A stretch of 64,000 bases of DNA from a virus. Location: the IMG/VR virus record IMGVR_UViG_3300021957_000009, positions 1 to 64,000 of that record, one strand, 5' to 3'. The notes beneath the pieces were generated by a model that made no database searches, was not told the origin of the DNA, and worked only from the letters and a program-made list of their open reading frames with translations. Of the stretch, positions 51,279-59,297 are shown piece by piece (position 1 is the first letter of the stretch; each line of letters starts with the position of its first letter). A program made the position numbers and the translations under genes.

Positions 51279-52030
51279 TACTTTTCCTTAGCAAGCTTTT
51301 TAATAGCTTTAACGTAGTTAGGCATTCCATGATCTACAACTCCATCAAAGAATTTCCATCTTTTCCAAGAGTTAAGAATACCATAGAATGTATCAGTCCA
51401 AGTTGGCTTAAGTTGCTTATCACCAAATCTATTAAAGTAAATCATTTGACCGTGATGTCTAAATCCTAACCATGCAGGTGGGATTCTACATACGATATCG
51501 TTATTATTCATAAATCTATAATGATCTGCATTTATGTTTTTGATGAAGTGTTTACCACCGACTCTTGGTGAACCGAATGTAAATAACTCTTCTGGAGTAT
51601 AACGAGTTGTAGCAATAGTGGCCATAGCTGCACCTAAAGAATGTCCAGTAAAGTATACGTCTTTTCTTACTTTTAACTGGTCATTATGATCAAGTTCTTT
51701 TACAATGTCCATCCATACGTCATCGACTTCTTCTTGGAATCCACCGTGAACTTTACCACCGGCTTTTGCAGTGTTTTTAATCACCTTTAAATCTGCTAAT
51801 ACATCATTTAGCTTAGAAGGTTCTGTTCCTCTAAAAGCAAACCATAGATCATTTCTATCCTTTGCGATGAGTACTTCAGCACCATCTCTACTAATAATTT
51901 TACCTGACGCAAATCCTAATTTTTTACAGGCAGTGTCAGCCGGCTTAGGATTCATATAGGCAATTGCTGATAGCTTTGCTGCTACTTCTGCTCTTTCCCA
52001 TACCGTCATATCATCTTTCATTCTACTCAT
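51278..52030 (-). CDS. Class 3 lipase
   Basis: From the ATG at 52030 (GGAG upstream, 8-base overlap with the lipoprotein gene) the product has 250 residues with an alpha/beta-hydrolase core: WFAFRGTEPS (oxyanion region), nucleophile elbow TGHSLGAAMAT (Ser131), FTFGSPRVGG, Asp178 in NNNDIVCRIPP and His234 in GVVDHGMP. All three catalytic residues of class 3 lipases are present. It has no signal peptide. Placed beside spanin-like genes, it could attack membrane phospholipids during lysis; entry or a virion role are alternatives. Confidence 0.85.
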   Translation of the reverse strand: MSRMKDDMTVWERAEVAAKLSAIAYMNPKPADTACKKLGFASGKIISRDGAEVLIAKDRNDLWFAFRGTEPSKLNDVLADLKVIKNTAKAGGKVHGGFQEEVDDVWMDIVKELDHNDQLKVRKDVYFTGHSLGAAMATIATTRYTPEELFTFGSPRVGGKHFIKNINADHYRFMNNNDIVCRIPPAWLGFRHHGQMIYFNRFGDKQLKPTWTDTFYGILNSWKRWKFFDGVVDHGMPNYVKAIKKLAKEK

Positions 52031-52517
52031 TTTCTTTCTCCACTTTAATTTCCACTGCTCCGCCATCTTCATCATTTATTGTCACGTTCCTATAGTAAAC
52101 TATCACCTCACCGAGCTGATTAATATATCTTTTTATTTCTTGCGTATTATAAGACATTAGCTCATAATCAGCAACACTCATGGCAACAAAAACAATATCG
52201 CCTCCGTGTTTCTTTTTAATATCATCGATAAATCTATCGAGATATGTATACCCTTCAGGGTACAAATCTTCTCTACCTAATTTACAGTTTGATTTTTTAG
52301 TTTCAGGATCCTTAAGACAATTCTCAATTATTTTTGTATCTGAAACTACATACCATTTAGGTTCTTTTAAATCAATTGCTCTTGGCATCACAGGCTGAAC
52401 AATATCTATTTTTACTGGTTTTGTTATAATCTCAACTTCTCTTGGAGCCTGCTGTAATAGACTACAACCACTAATCGTTAAGAGAGCTAATACGCTGACT
52501 ATCTGCTTCAATCGCAT
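52023..52517 (-). CDS. Lipoprotein, o-spanin-like
   Basis: From the ATG at 52517 (GGAGG upstream) the product has 164 residues with a lipobox LTISGCS (Cys18) and a Pro-rich stretch (QAPREVEIITKPVKIDIVQP) as in Rz1-type outer-membrane lipoproteins. A folded C-terminal domain (DIVFVAMSVADYELMSYNTQ) follows, longer than in typical o-spanins. The gene starts inside the coiled-coil membrane gene, the arrangement of many Rz/Rz1 pairs. Confidence 0.65.
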   Translation of the reverse strand: MRLKQIVSVLALLTISGCSLLQQAPREVEIITKPVKIDIVQPVMPRAIDLKEPKWYVVSDTKIIENCLKDPETKKSNCKLGREDLYPEGYTYLDRFIDDIKKKHGGDIVFVAMSVADYELMSYNTQEIKRYINQLGEVIVYYRNVTINDEDGGAVEIKVEKENE

Positions 52518-52863
52518 CAAAGACCTCCTTCGTTTGAGCGTTTGCTCGGGTTTCTATCATACCAGGTTTTGCACTAGCAAGTTTAGCAATATTATGTCTT
52601 CTAAATATATCTAGATAATCTGCCATTTGTGTTTCGTATTGTTGATTTTGTACTTGTAAACCACTCAAGGCTTGAGTGGTTTGTGCTAGGTTATTTTGAA
52701 CTGCTTCAATAGTAGCTTTTTGTTCTTGATCTCTTAGATCTTGCGCTAAGATAACTTTAGTTTGTTCTTCGAGTTTGTTTTTCATAGGAACAACTGAGAA
52801 CTGATAATACATCATTCCGGATAAACCCATAGCAACAATAATTCCAATCAACAATTTACTCAT
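52471..52863 (-). CDS. Membrane coiled-coil protein, i-spanin-like
   Basis: The 130-residue protein has an N-terminal signal-anchor (about 3-20, KLLIGIIVAMGLSGMMYYQF) and a long periplasmic coiled coil (residues 30-85, LEEQTKVILAQDLRDQEQKA onward). This is the plan of Rz-type i-spanins, which link the inner to the outer membrane partner. It overlaps the lipoprotein gene by 47 bases. It lies 15 kb from the lysozyme gene. Confidence 0.65.
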   Translation of the reverse strand: MSKLLIGIIVAMGLSGMMYYQFSVVPMKNKLEEQTKVILAQDLRDQEQKATIEAVQNNLAQTTQALSGLQVQNQQYETQMADYLDIFRRHNIAKLASAKPGMIETRANAQTKEVFDAIEADSQRISSLND

Positions 52864-52864
52864 A

Positions 52865-53173
52865 CTACAATCTTTCTATATCTACACCAAGAACTTTTAA
52901 TACTACTTTACGTATTTTTTTATCATCTGTTCCCCAATGTTTACTGTATGAGTTAAACCTAATAGAATCTCTCCTAATATCTAAATCTTTACCATTAACA
53001 TCATATCCGGCCTGTTTAAATGCCTTTTCAACGTCATATCCGTGTGCGCCATTTCTAAGCTTAAGTTCCATACCACCGGATCTCCAGTACCTAAAGTCAT
53101 TTTTACTAAACTTATAAGCTTCGGTAATCTCTTCTTTAGACAGTTCTTCTTTTAATTGTTCAAACGTTTTCAT
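52865..53173 (-). CDS. Putative internal head protein with capsid-targeting-like leader
   Basis: This 102-residue protein starts MKTFEQLKEELSKEEITEAY, like the T4 internal-protein leader (MKTYQEFIAE). The body is basic with an FRYWRSGGMELKLRNGAHGY part and a C-terminal helix. Probably cut by the prohead protease at an L/I-x-E site and packed in the head; this is inference from the leader family shared by its neighbours. No enzyme motif. Confidence 0.6.
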   Translation of the reverse strand: MKTFEQLKEELSKEEITEAYKFSKNDFRYWRSGGMELKLRNGAHGYDVEKAFKQAGYDVNGKDLDIRRDSIRFNSYSKHWGTDDKKIRKVVLKVLGVDIERL

Positions 53174-53175
53174 AG

Positions 53176-53586
53176 TTATTCCTTTATCTTATACTTTTTA
53201 ATAAGTATTTCTTTAGCCTGATGCATCGCCATATTTGCAGCATCTGTATTCTTTATTGTATCAAAGATGATATCGCCGCCACCGTAATCAAAGAACCTTT
53301 CAACATCTCTTAGACTTTTAATTCTGTCTTTCTTAAAAGCTTTTTCAAGAGAAGGCATAACCTTTTTTACATCAGAGTTTACACTTTCTTTAACTTCTTT
53401 TTTAGCCTCAGCAGCTTTTCTTCTGTTTAAAATTCTTTCAACGAATCGTCTTCCGGCTTTAGTTCTACCATCATAGACTGTTTTGCTTTTCTTTTTCTTA
53501 TCGTGCACTGCATCAGATGGCATTGATACACCACCAGCTCCTACTGAATTAGCTGCGTCTTCCCATACATCTTTAAATGTTTTCAT
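53176..53586 (-). CDS. Putative internal head protein, basic
   Basis: This 136-residue protein has the leader MKTFKDVWEDAANSVGAGGV, then VSMPSDAVHDKKKK and YDGRTKAGRRFVERILNRRK, a combination that I recognise from marine T4-like phages. Strongly basic, so DNA binding inside the head is plausible. It overlaps the next gene upstream by four bases. Confidence 0.6.
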   Translation of the reverse strand: MKTFKDVWEDAANSVGAGGVSMPSDAVHDKKKKSKTVYDGRTKAGRRFVERILNRRKAAEAKKEVKESVNSDVKKVMPSLEKAFKKDRIKSLRDVERFFDYGGGDIIFDTIKNTDAANMAMHQAKEILIKKYKIKE

Positions 53587-54179
53587 CTTTTTATATCCGC
53601 ACTCGTTATGAGTATTTGTTGTTTAGTTAAAACATGTTCTACTTGATACACGTTTAAACCAAAAATAGAACCGCTAGGTTCTGTAAAATCTAGTACGCTT
53701 ACCATACTATTTATATGTGCAATCACTTCAGCCGTTTGTGGAGATGCAATATCTTGCACTAATTTATATTTCCCTGGAGCGAGTTTGTTATCTTTCTCAA
53801 ACCATGCCGCGCTTTCAGACAAATCAATGTTTTCATCAAAGTCACCAAATATATCATTCAGCATTGTTTGTAGCTCAACGTCTTGTAATCCTGTTTCTTC
53901 TTTAACTAAAAATAAAGCAGAAGCGTATGTTGCTAGCTTAGTGCCTAATGTTCCAGGCACTTTATTCAACAATCTTTTAATGTTAAACACTAATCTATGG
54001 AAAATAGTAAAGGCCGATTTTTCCTGAGGTGTTTTACGGTCAACTTTTTTCTTAAGTATCTTTCCGTTTCCGTCAATGATACCAAGCCTATAAGCTTCCA
54101 TATTTTCCCAAGGTGTTACTAATAGCTTTAGAAACCTAAAGGCATAGAATAAATCACCTGTTCTCGAGATTACTCCCAT
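53583..54179 (-). CDS. Conserved T4-like structural protein, unknown
   Basis: This 198-residue protein has a block typical of a conserved marine T4-like family: TGDLFYAFRFLKLLVTPWEN, then AYRLGIIDGNGKILKK, then EKSAFTIFHRLVFNIKRLL. No leader of the MKTF type. It lies within the putative head-protein block and overlaps both neighbours, so a structural role is likely. No function known to me. Confidence 0.6.
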   Translation of the reverse strand: MGVISRTGDLFYAFRFLKLLVTPWENMEAYRLGIIDGNGKILKKKVDRKTPQEKSAFTIFHRLVFNIKRLLNKVPGTLGTKLATYASALFLVKEETGLQDVELQTMLNDIFGDFDENIDLSESAAWFEKDNKLAPGKYKLVQDIASPQTAEVIAHINSMVSVLDFTEPSGSIFGLNVYQVEHVLTKQQILITSADIKR

Positions 54180-54550
54180 TAAATTTTCCTCAGTCTCTCT
54201 ATTACGTTTGTGTCTAAAGGTATTTCAACCTTATAATCTTCTGGCAAATAATTTAAGAAAACTAAAAATGTCTTTAGTTGAGAATAATGCTCGGGTTCTA
54301 TTTTAAACCACATCATTCTGTTAGCAGCTTTAATACCAAATACATTATACAAAACTATAATGTGGTTTAATATAAGCCTTTCTTGCAAATCGCCGTGTTG
54401 TTCATAACGTCTAAGTAATCTTTTAAGATACTTAAACCTTGTTAAATCTTCTTTGAACTCTTCGACCTCAATACATTCCGGGTTATTGTAATGTTGAGAT
54501 GCGAAGAGTTCAAAGTTCCTACTAGTCAAAGTGTCAAATATTTTCATCAT
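54179..54550 (-). CDS. Conserved T4-like helical protein
   Basis: This 123-residue protein (MMKIFDTLTSRNFELFASQH, then RFKYLKRLLRRYEQHGDLQE and LILNHIIVLYNVFGIKAANR) matches a family that I know from marine T4-like phages in the same neighbourhood, with an unassigned role. A start at 54547 is equally possible. Confidence 0.6.
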   Translation of the reverse strand: MMKIFDTLTSRNFELFASQHYNNPECIEVEEFKEDLTRFKYLKRLLRRYEQHGDLQERLILNHIIVLYNVFGIKAANRMMWFKIEPEHYSQLKTFLVFLNYLPEDYKVEIPLDTNVIERLRKI

Positions 54551-54571
54551 ATATTATCTATAAAAGATATT

Positions 54572-55744
54572 TTAGCTATATTCTTTCTGCAACTCTTTGA
54601 ATGTTTTACCTTCAAATCCCATAAAGTCTTGGAAATATTTAACTAGAGCTTTTTCATCACCGGTAAATATACCAGCATCTGAACCCATCATTCCGTCACC
54701 TTTACCTTTTTTAAATGAAACTTTAATCTTCATCTTTTTAGCAGCTTTGTCACCACCAACGTTTTTCATTTCATCTGAGTCAAAAGATGTTCTGATTTGA
54801 GCTTCTGCAATAGTTTCTTCTTTAACTGATTCATCTTTATCACTTTCGTTATCAGCTTCATAGTTCTTATCAACGTAATCAAAGAATTCTTTCTTTTTAT
54901 CGCCTTTAAGCTGAGCTGGAGAATCTACTCCAAATTTCTTAAGAGCAGACTTAAAGAATTTCTGATATCTTTCTTTATCTTCTTGCATCTTAGACTTAGC
55001 TTCGTTCATAGCGTGAGCTTCAGTTACTACTTCTTCAGTAACTTCTTCATTTGCCATTTGTAAAGCAGCTTTTACTTCTGGGTCGTCAGATAAACCTTTT
55101 TTCATCTTTTCGATTTTGTTAACAGCACCAGTCATATTACCACCCATCTTTAATGCAGTGTCGGTAGCTTTTTTCAATAAAGCTTTTGAAAACTTAGACT
55201 TAGCTTCCATTAATTCTGGAAAAAAGTCTTCAATATCTTCTGGATCCATATCGTAATCTTTTGATTGCAGATACGCCAAAATGTCTTTCTTTTGACCAGA
55301 AATATCGTATCCATCTCTTGTTTGCTTAAACTTAATTTTGAATTTTTTTGATGCCGCAGGAATTCCATCACCTGTATGATCAACATCAATTTTAGCTTTA
55401 CCTTTACCAGCTTTTAGTTTAGCTTCGTCAAGAGTAATGGTTACTTCTTCTTTAACCACAGAACCATCTTCTTTAGCGCCTGATTTTTTAACAGTATGCT
55501 TAGCTTTAAATTCTTTTTCGCCTTTTGCTTTTGGCTCAGCAACTTCGTCAACTTCAGGCTTTTCGTGTGTATAACCTTTATCAGCAAGTGCTTTATGTTC
55601 GGCTTCGTCTTTAGCTACTTCTTTTTTACCTGTTTCAGGATGGAACATATCGTGTGGATATTTTCCCTCTTCTTTTACTTTACCTTCAAGTACATCGCTA
55701 ACGGTTTCAGCAATGCTTAAAGTTGTGTTATCTTTAAGTTTCAT
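54572..55744 (-). CDS. Acid/Lys-rich multi-site head protein, polyprotein-like
   Basis: This 390-residue protein is low-complexity (Lys, Glu, Ala, Asp) with a recurring L/I/V-x-E-A pattern: DVLEGKV near 18-24, PELMEAKSK, EEVVTEAHAMNEAKSK and EETIAEAQIR. These resemble prohead protease sites and cut the chain into modules of about 60-150 residues, including one with RYQKFFKSALKKFGVDSPAQ and FFDYVDKNYEAD, a module seen in other marine T4-like phage proteins. It may be a head-core or internal protein processed during maturation. Function unknown. Confidence 0.6.
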   Translation of the reverse strand: MKLKDNTTLSIAETVSDVLEGKVKEEGKYPHDMFHPETGKKEVAKDEAEHKALADKGYTHEKPEVDEVAEPKAKGEKEFKAKHTVKKSGAKEDGSVVKEEVTITLDEAKLKAGKGKAKIDVDHTGDGIPAASKKFKIKFKQTRDGYDISGQKKDILAYLQSKDYDMDPEDIEDFFPELMEAKSKFSKALLKKATDTALKMGGNMTGAVNKIEKMKKGLSDDPEVKAALQMANEEVTEEVVTEAHAMNEAKSKMQEDKERYQKFFKSALKKFGVDSPAQLKGDKKKEFFDYVDKNYEADNESDKDESVKEETIAEAQIRTSFDSDEMKNVGGDKAAKKMKIKVSFKKGKGDGMMGSDAGIFTGDEKALVKYFQDFMGFEGKTFKELQKEYS

Positions 55745-55754
55745 ATTTTTTCTC

Positions 55755-56054
55755 CTAAGTTATGAAAAACATTCCTGTAATTGCTGTGGCTGCGCCTGCG
55801 ATTACTATCCAGAATAATTTATTTATTACGTTTACAGTTTGTGCATTCTCACGCACAAGTATTTCTAATCTATCAACTCTATTTATAAGAGTTAGTATCT
55901 GTTCTCCTTGTTGTTTACCGAATTCGGCCATTGTTGCAATTCTCTCTTCAGCTCTTGCTAATGAGATTATTACATCTGACATCCTATCGATTTTTTCTTC
56001 GATTCGATCAAGTCTTGCGGCTTGTTCTAATCTTTGCTCAGCTGCACTAGCCAT
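55755..56054 (-). CDS. XhlA-like coiled-coil tail-anchored protein
   Basis: From the ATG at 56054 the protein has 99 residues: a long coiled coil (QRLEQAARLDRIEEKIDRMS onward) and one C-terminal span (about 78-96, NKLFWIVIAGAATAITGMFF). This is the plan of XhlA-type proteins linked to phage lysis, and also of small virion membrane anchors. In-frame codons up to 56087 lie in the previous gene and are not used. Confidence 0.65.
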   Translation of the reverse strand: MASAAEQRLEQAARLDRIEEKIDRMSDVIISLARAEERIATMAEFGKQQGEQILTLINRVDRLEILVRENAQTVNVINKLFWIVIAGAATAITGMFFIT

Positions 56055-56319
56055 AGTTACATATCCTACATTTAAGCGGGGTTGCACCCTTGATTAATCT
56101 ATGATATTCTTCTTTCTTAATTCTGAACACCATACCTTTTTTGAGAAGCCACGGCAAACAATCCTGTAATTGAAACTGCCAGCCTTCGCCTTCTAAAATT
56201 TCTATTTCTCGGTCATCTTCATCACGATGCCATACGTATTCACGATCTTCTTTCGAAAGATCGAATTCTCTTATCGCACCGTCTTCCCAGTACGGTTTAC
56301 CAAAAGTAAGATCCACCAC
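56047..56319 (-). CDS. Small acidic protein, GTG start likely
   Basis: The protein-like part begins around VDLTFGKPYWEDGAIREFDL and continues with REYVWHRDEDDREIEILEGE and MVFRIKKEEYHRLIKG. The frame is open to 56478, but the upstream part is out-of-frame overlap with the previous gene, so a GTG at 56319 or 56316 is the likely start (90 residues). The same type of short protein occurs in T4-like phages. Function unknown. Confidence 0.5.
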   Translation of the reverse strand: MVDLTFGKPYWEDGAIREFDLSKEDREYVWHRDEDDREIEILEGEGWQFQLQDCLPWLLKKGMVFRIKKEEYHRLIKGATPLKCRICNYG

Positions 56320-56668
56320 CTTTAAGCCCCAAGTCTTTGGCGTATTTAGGCAATCTACATGCCCAATACCCCGGTTTAGTTTTATCAGTCTTAGTATCAC
56401 AATTATGACGTGATGCAAAATTCCTTGCTGCATCTCTATCATTAATTTTAGATGTAAGGCCACCCTTTTCGTCACCAAATTCGATCTTTTTCACATTACC
56501 CGTTTTAGGATTTTTTACATAAACCACATACTTCTTTTTACCGCTAGATCGTTTCGGTTTATTTAACTCTTGATCTTCATCAATTTCAATCATAGGTTGT
56601 TCTAAAGGTACATGTTGACCTTCGTATAAACCAAATCTTTCTTCAATGTGTTCTAAAAAACTATGCAT
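56297..56668 (-). CDS. Conserved phage domain protein, DUF5754-like, with head-targeting-like leader
   Basis: This 123-residue protein has a leader (MHSFLEHIEERFGLYEGQHV) with a possible cut at LYE-G, then a basic domain KKYVVYVKNPKTGNVKKIEF, then DAARNFASRHNCDTKTDKTK and YWACRLPKYAKDLGL. The domain is common in marine phages; I believe it is the one catalogued as DUF5754, which should be checked. Two Cys and one His could bind metal. Co-expressed with the peptidase-like gene. Confidence 0.6.
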   Translation of the reverse strand: MHSFLEHIEERFGLYEGQHVPLEQPMIEIDEDQELNKPKRSSGKKKYVVYVKNPKTGNVKKIEFGDEKGGLTSKINDRDAARNFASRHNCDTKTDKTKPGYWACRLPKYAKDLGLKGGGSYFW

Positions 56669-57120
56669 TATTTACCCTTAATAGTCCTTACAACTTTACT
56701 TAATATCATTTTAACAGCAGTGTAGTATGCAAATCCATGACCCCATACTATATGAAATGTGTGGTTCTTTTCAATTGCTGATTTACCGCCAAACTTCTTA
56801 GTCCAGTTATCTACGTATTCGCCTTTATATCTCAATACCGCGTGTGATACTTTCCACTTACTAGGACCTACTAAGCATATACCGGCTTGATGCGTCAATA
56901 ACATCCACCACATTTTAAGATGGCTTTCACCGCATAATCTATAGAGAATAGAAAGAGAATAGTCTTCACAATCGCCTACAAGCTTTCCTTCAGCGTCTTC
57001 TGAGTAAATAATTTTCCATGCATCAGCCATACCGTATTGTTCTTTATCGTATCGATATTTCCACTTACTGTTAAATGATGATACAATTTTATCCCTCGCT
57101 TTTACTTCTTCTCTATTCAT
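56668..57120 (-). CDS. Transglutaminase-like cysteine peptidase (BTLCP type)
   Basis: The 150-residue protein shows a BTLCP-like triad: GDCEDYSLSILYRL (Cys51), then KVSHAVLRYKGEYVDNW (His93, Asp104). In bacteria this family is linked to surface-protein processing and biofilm release. It has no MKTF leader or signal peptide and would act in the cytoplasm. It overlaps the next gene upstream by four bases. Catalytic activity is inferred. Confidence 0.65.
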   Translation of the reverse strand: MNREEVKARDKIVSSFNSKWKYRYDKEQYGMADAWKIIYSEDAEGKLVGDCEDYSLSILYRLCGESHLKMWWMLLTHQAGICLVGPSKWKVSHAVLRYKGEYVDNWTKKFGGKSAIEKNHTFHIVWGHGFAYYTAVKMILSKVVRTIKGK

Positions 57121-57608
57121 TTAACACCTCTTAATTTTTTTATACCTTTCTCTACCTCTTTATATGCTGAATCTAATTCTTTTTTTGCTTGAGCGATCTT
57201 GGCTTTGTTTAATGCTTTTTCATCAGCAGAAATTTCACCCAGTCTTTTACGTTCAGCTTCAATTCTTGATCTTGCGTCAAACAAATCTTCTTTAGACATT
57301 CTCAATTGAGTTAATCTATCTGCCTTTTTTATAGCTTTAGCTCTTTTACGATCTGCTACCGCTTGCTTAGAAAAATATTGTTGTAGTCCTTTACCACCTT
57401 TAACCGCACCTTTAGCACCAAGCTTAGCTACTATAGATCCATATTTAAATAGACCTTTTGTTGCTTTAATGCCTTGATCAACTACAAAATTAAGTGCTGA
57501 ATCTGCGGCACCTTCATTCATATCTAATTGCATATTAGCTTCATGCAATGGCATGTCACATATTTCTTCTAGTGTCTTGGCTTCTACGTGTTCAGCAAAT
57601 GTTCTCAT
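57117..57608 (-). CDS. Putative internal head protein, Lys/Ala-rich
   Basis: From the ATG at 57608 (AAGGA upstream) the product has 163 residues: leader MRTFAEHVEAKTLEEICDMP with an LEE site, then a Gly/Lys part (IVAKLGAKGAVKGGKGLQQY) and a long charged coiled coil to the end. Suggests DNA-associated packing in the head. It overlaps the kinase gene by four bases. Confidence 0.6.
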   Translation of the reverse strand: MRTFAEHVEAKTLEEICDMPLHEANMQLDMNEGAADSALNFVVDQGIKATKGLFKYGSIVAKLGAKGAVKGGKGLQQYFSKQAVADRKRAKAIKKADRLTQLRMSKEDLFDARSRIEAERKRLGEISADEKALNKAKIAQAKKELDSAYKEVEKGIKKLRGVK

Positions 57609-58279
57609 TTTTGTCCTTTTATCCATTTTACAGCAATGGAATTTTCTGGGGCTTTAGCAGCCCAGGTTTTTATATCTTTATACGCTTCTAATGTTGAGGC
57701 TTCTATATCAGAACCTTTAGAATTATCAATAACAATCATGCGGTTACGAAAAAGGCCTTGAAACTTACCTATATTCTTTTGTACATCTTTCCACATTTTT
57801 GTTACTAAACTATCTTCTAGAGAACGTGGTCTCATTCTGTTTCTTTCCAATGCTGTATCCAAATCAGTGTTAACAAATAACATATGTACAGCATAACCAA
57901 GTGTTCTTAACAGATCAACTTGCTTTTTAATTTTAGCATAATCTTTACCAGTACCATCAACAACAATGCCCATTCTACCTTCTAAAGCTCTAGTCATAAT
58001 TTTACCAGTTAGAACTTTCGCTTTCGCTCTTACTGCTTGGCCCTGTGCAGATGCAATGTCATCAGCATCAGTAGTTAATCCAGCCCTTTTTAATCCTTTT
58101 TCAAAAGCATCATCAGAGTTAATTAATCTAAATCCTAATGCTTGTAAGGCAGTTTTACCTACAACAAATGATTTACCAGAACCTGGTCCACCTGCTAGGA
58201 ATACTGCTTTAAAAATAGAAGGATCATTTACACCTTCCATAAGTTCTAAATGTTCTTTAAAATTATCCACCGAATTCAT
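57605..58279 (-). CDS. Zeta-toxin/PNK-like P-loop kinase with head-targeting-like leader
   Basis: This 224-residue protein has a leader (MNSVDNFKEHLELMEGVNDP, possible cut at LME-G), then a P-loop at residues 30-37 (GGPGSGKS), INSDDAFEKGLKRAG, VVDGTGKDYAKIKKQ and a lid ERNRMRPRSLEDS. The pattern fits zeta toxin or polynucleotide-kinase-like families. Target could be a nucleotide, RNA end or cell-wall precursor. If packed in the head, it would act at once after injection. Confidence 0.7.
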   Translation of the reverse strand: MNSVDNFKEHLELMEGVNDPSIFKAVFLAGGPGSGKSFVVGKTALQALGFRLINSDDAFEKGLKRAGLTTDADDIASAQGQAVRAKAKVLTGKIMTRALEGRMGIVVDGTGKDYAKIKKQVDLLRTLGYAVHMLFVNTDLDTALERNRMRPRSLEDSLVTKMWKDVQKNIGKFQGLFRNRMIVIDNSKGSDIEASTLEAYKDIKTWAAKAPENSIAVKWIKGQK

Positions 58280-58952
58280 GTCCTGCGACTCTCTTCATTT
58301 GCTTTTTAAATTCAGCAAAATCTGGTTTACTTTTGTAAAGTTTAATAGATATCTCATCTCTATCTTTACCCTTAATTCTCCACTTATAACCTTTATCTAA
58401 ATGTTCTGGCTTTGTGGTCTTTACTACTCTACGCTTAAATCCATCTTCCCAAGGCTCACTCTTACCTGTACCTTCTTCTAACTCTTCTTTCTTAGTTGTT
58501 AGTTTTTTACCTATAGACTTAATATCTAGAGATTTTAATTTTAATTTTTTACCACTACTCATTTTTAGTGCTTTAGCATAAATTTCTTTTGCTTTAGACT
58601 TATTCTTAACTGCTAAAACGCTTATCAATATAGTGCCTAGTGTTACAGTTCCTACAGCAACCGCTTTACTAAATATTAAAGTTGCAGTCTTGGCCGATAT
58701 CTCAACGCCTATCCATTTACCAACATCCATAATTAAACCAATACCGTATCTTTGTAGTTCAATTATTGCGTTTAAATCATATTTTTTTGCAATATTATAA
58801 ATTACGGTTCCTTTTATAAAACCCTTCATACTCAAAGGAGGTCCAGCTAGCTTTGCTATTTCCTTACCAATCTTTAAAGCGACAGGTAAAATAAAGTTAT
58901 AGGCCTCATCCAGATCCTGTTCATATAAAGAATGTTCCGCAAAAGTTTTCAT
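58263..58952 (-). CDS. Putative internal head protein with hydrophobic segments
   Basis: This 229-residue protein has the leader MKTFAEHSLYEQDLDEAYNF with LYE and LDE sites, then two or three hydrophobic stretches (ILPVALKIGKEIAKLAGPPL; KAVAVGTVTLGTILISVLAV), then a very basic C-terminal half (WEDGFKRRVVKTTKPEHLDK). It might insert in the host membrane after injection. Function unknown. Confidence 0.6.
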   Translation of the reverse strand: MKTFAEHSLYEQDLDEAYNFILPVALKIGKEIAKLAGPPLSMKGFIKGTVIYNIAKKYDLNAIIELQRYGIGLIMDVGKWIGVEISAKTATLIFSKAVAVGTVTLGTILISVLAVKNKSKAKEIYAKALKMSSGKKLKLKSLDIKSIGKKLTTKKEELEEGTGKSEPWEDGFKRRVVKTTKPEHLDKGYKWRIKGKDRDEISIKLYKSKPDFAEFKKQMKRVAGHEFGG

Positions 58953-59296
58953 TTCTTTAAGTCGTACCTAAATGATTTGCCTTTAGCTTGGCCGTCTTTA
59001 GTAACTTTAAACCTACCAATACGAGCTAGGTTATTTACGGTTTCAAGATTTCCCTTCTTCATTTGCTTTTCTAATTCAGGCTTTACTTTCTTCCATATAG
59101 TTTCTAATATATCTTTATCAGACATAACAAGCGGGGCTTCACTTAAGTTATCTTCATTCTGAAGCCTATAAGCTTTTTGCTTAACTCTAAAGGCCATCTT
59201 TTTCTTTAACTGATCTTGTGACAGTTTTTTCTTTTTGGCATTAGAAACGGTCTGCTTAGCAGATTTTTTTGCTTCTTGAATGTCTGAAAATTTCAT
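58949..59296 (-). CDS. Putative internal head protein, basic
   Basis: This 115-residue protein has a short leader (MKFSDIQEAKKSAKQTVSNA) with IQE-A, then a Lys-rich helix, then SDKDILETIWKKVKPELEKQ and a C-terminal GRFKVTKDGQAKGKSFRYDL. Overlaps upstream and downstream genes by four and a few bases. The leader matches the neighbouring set. Confidence 0.6.
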   Translation of the reverse strand: MKFSDIQEAKKSAKQTVSNAKKKKLSQDQLKKKMAFRVKQKAYRLQNEDNLSEAPLVMSDKDILETIWKKVKPELEKQMKKGNLETVNNLARIGRFKVTKDGQAKGKSFRYDLKK

Positions 59297-59297
59297 A

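Noticed and set aside
56320-56478. Upstream extension of the 90-residue gene to 56478
   Set aside because: This part is an out-of-frame overlap with the DUF5754-like gene and is unlike the rest of the protein.
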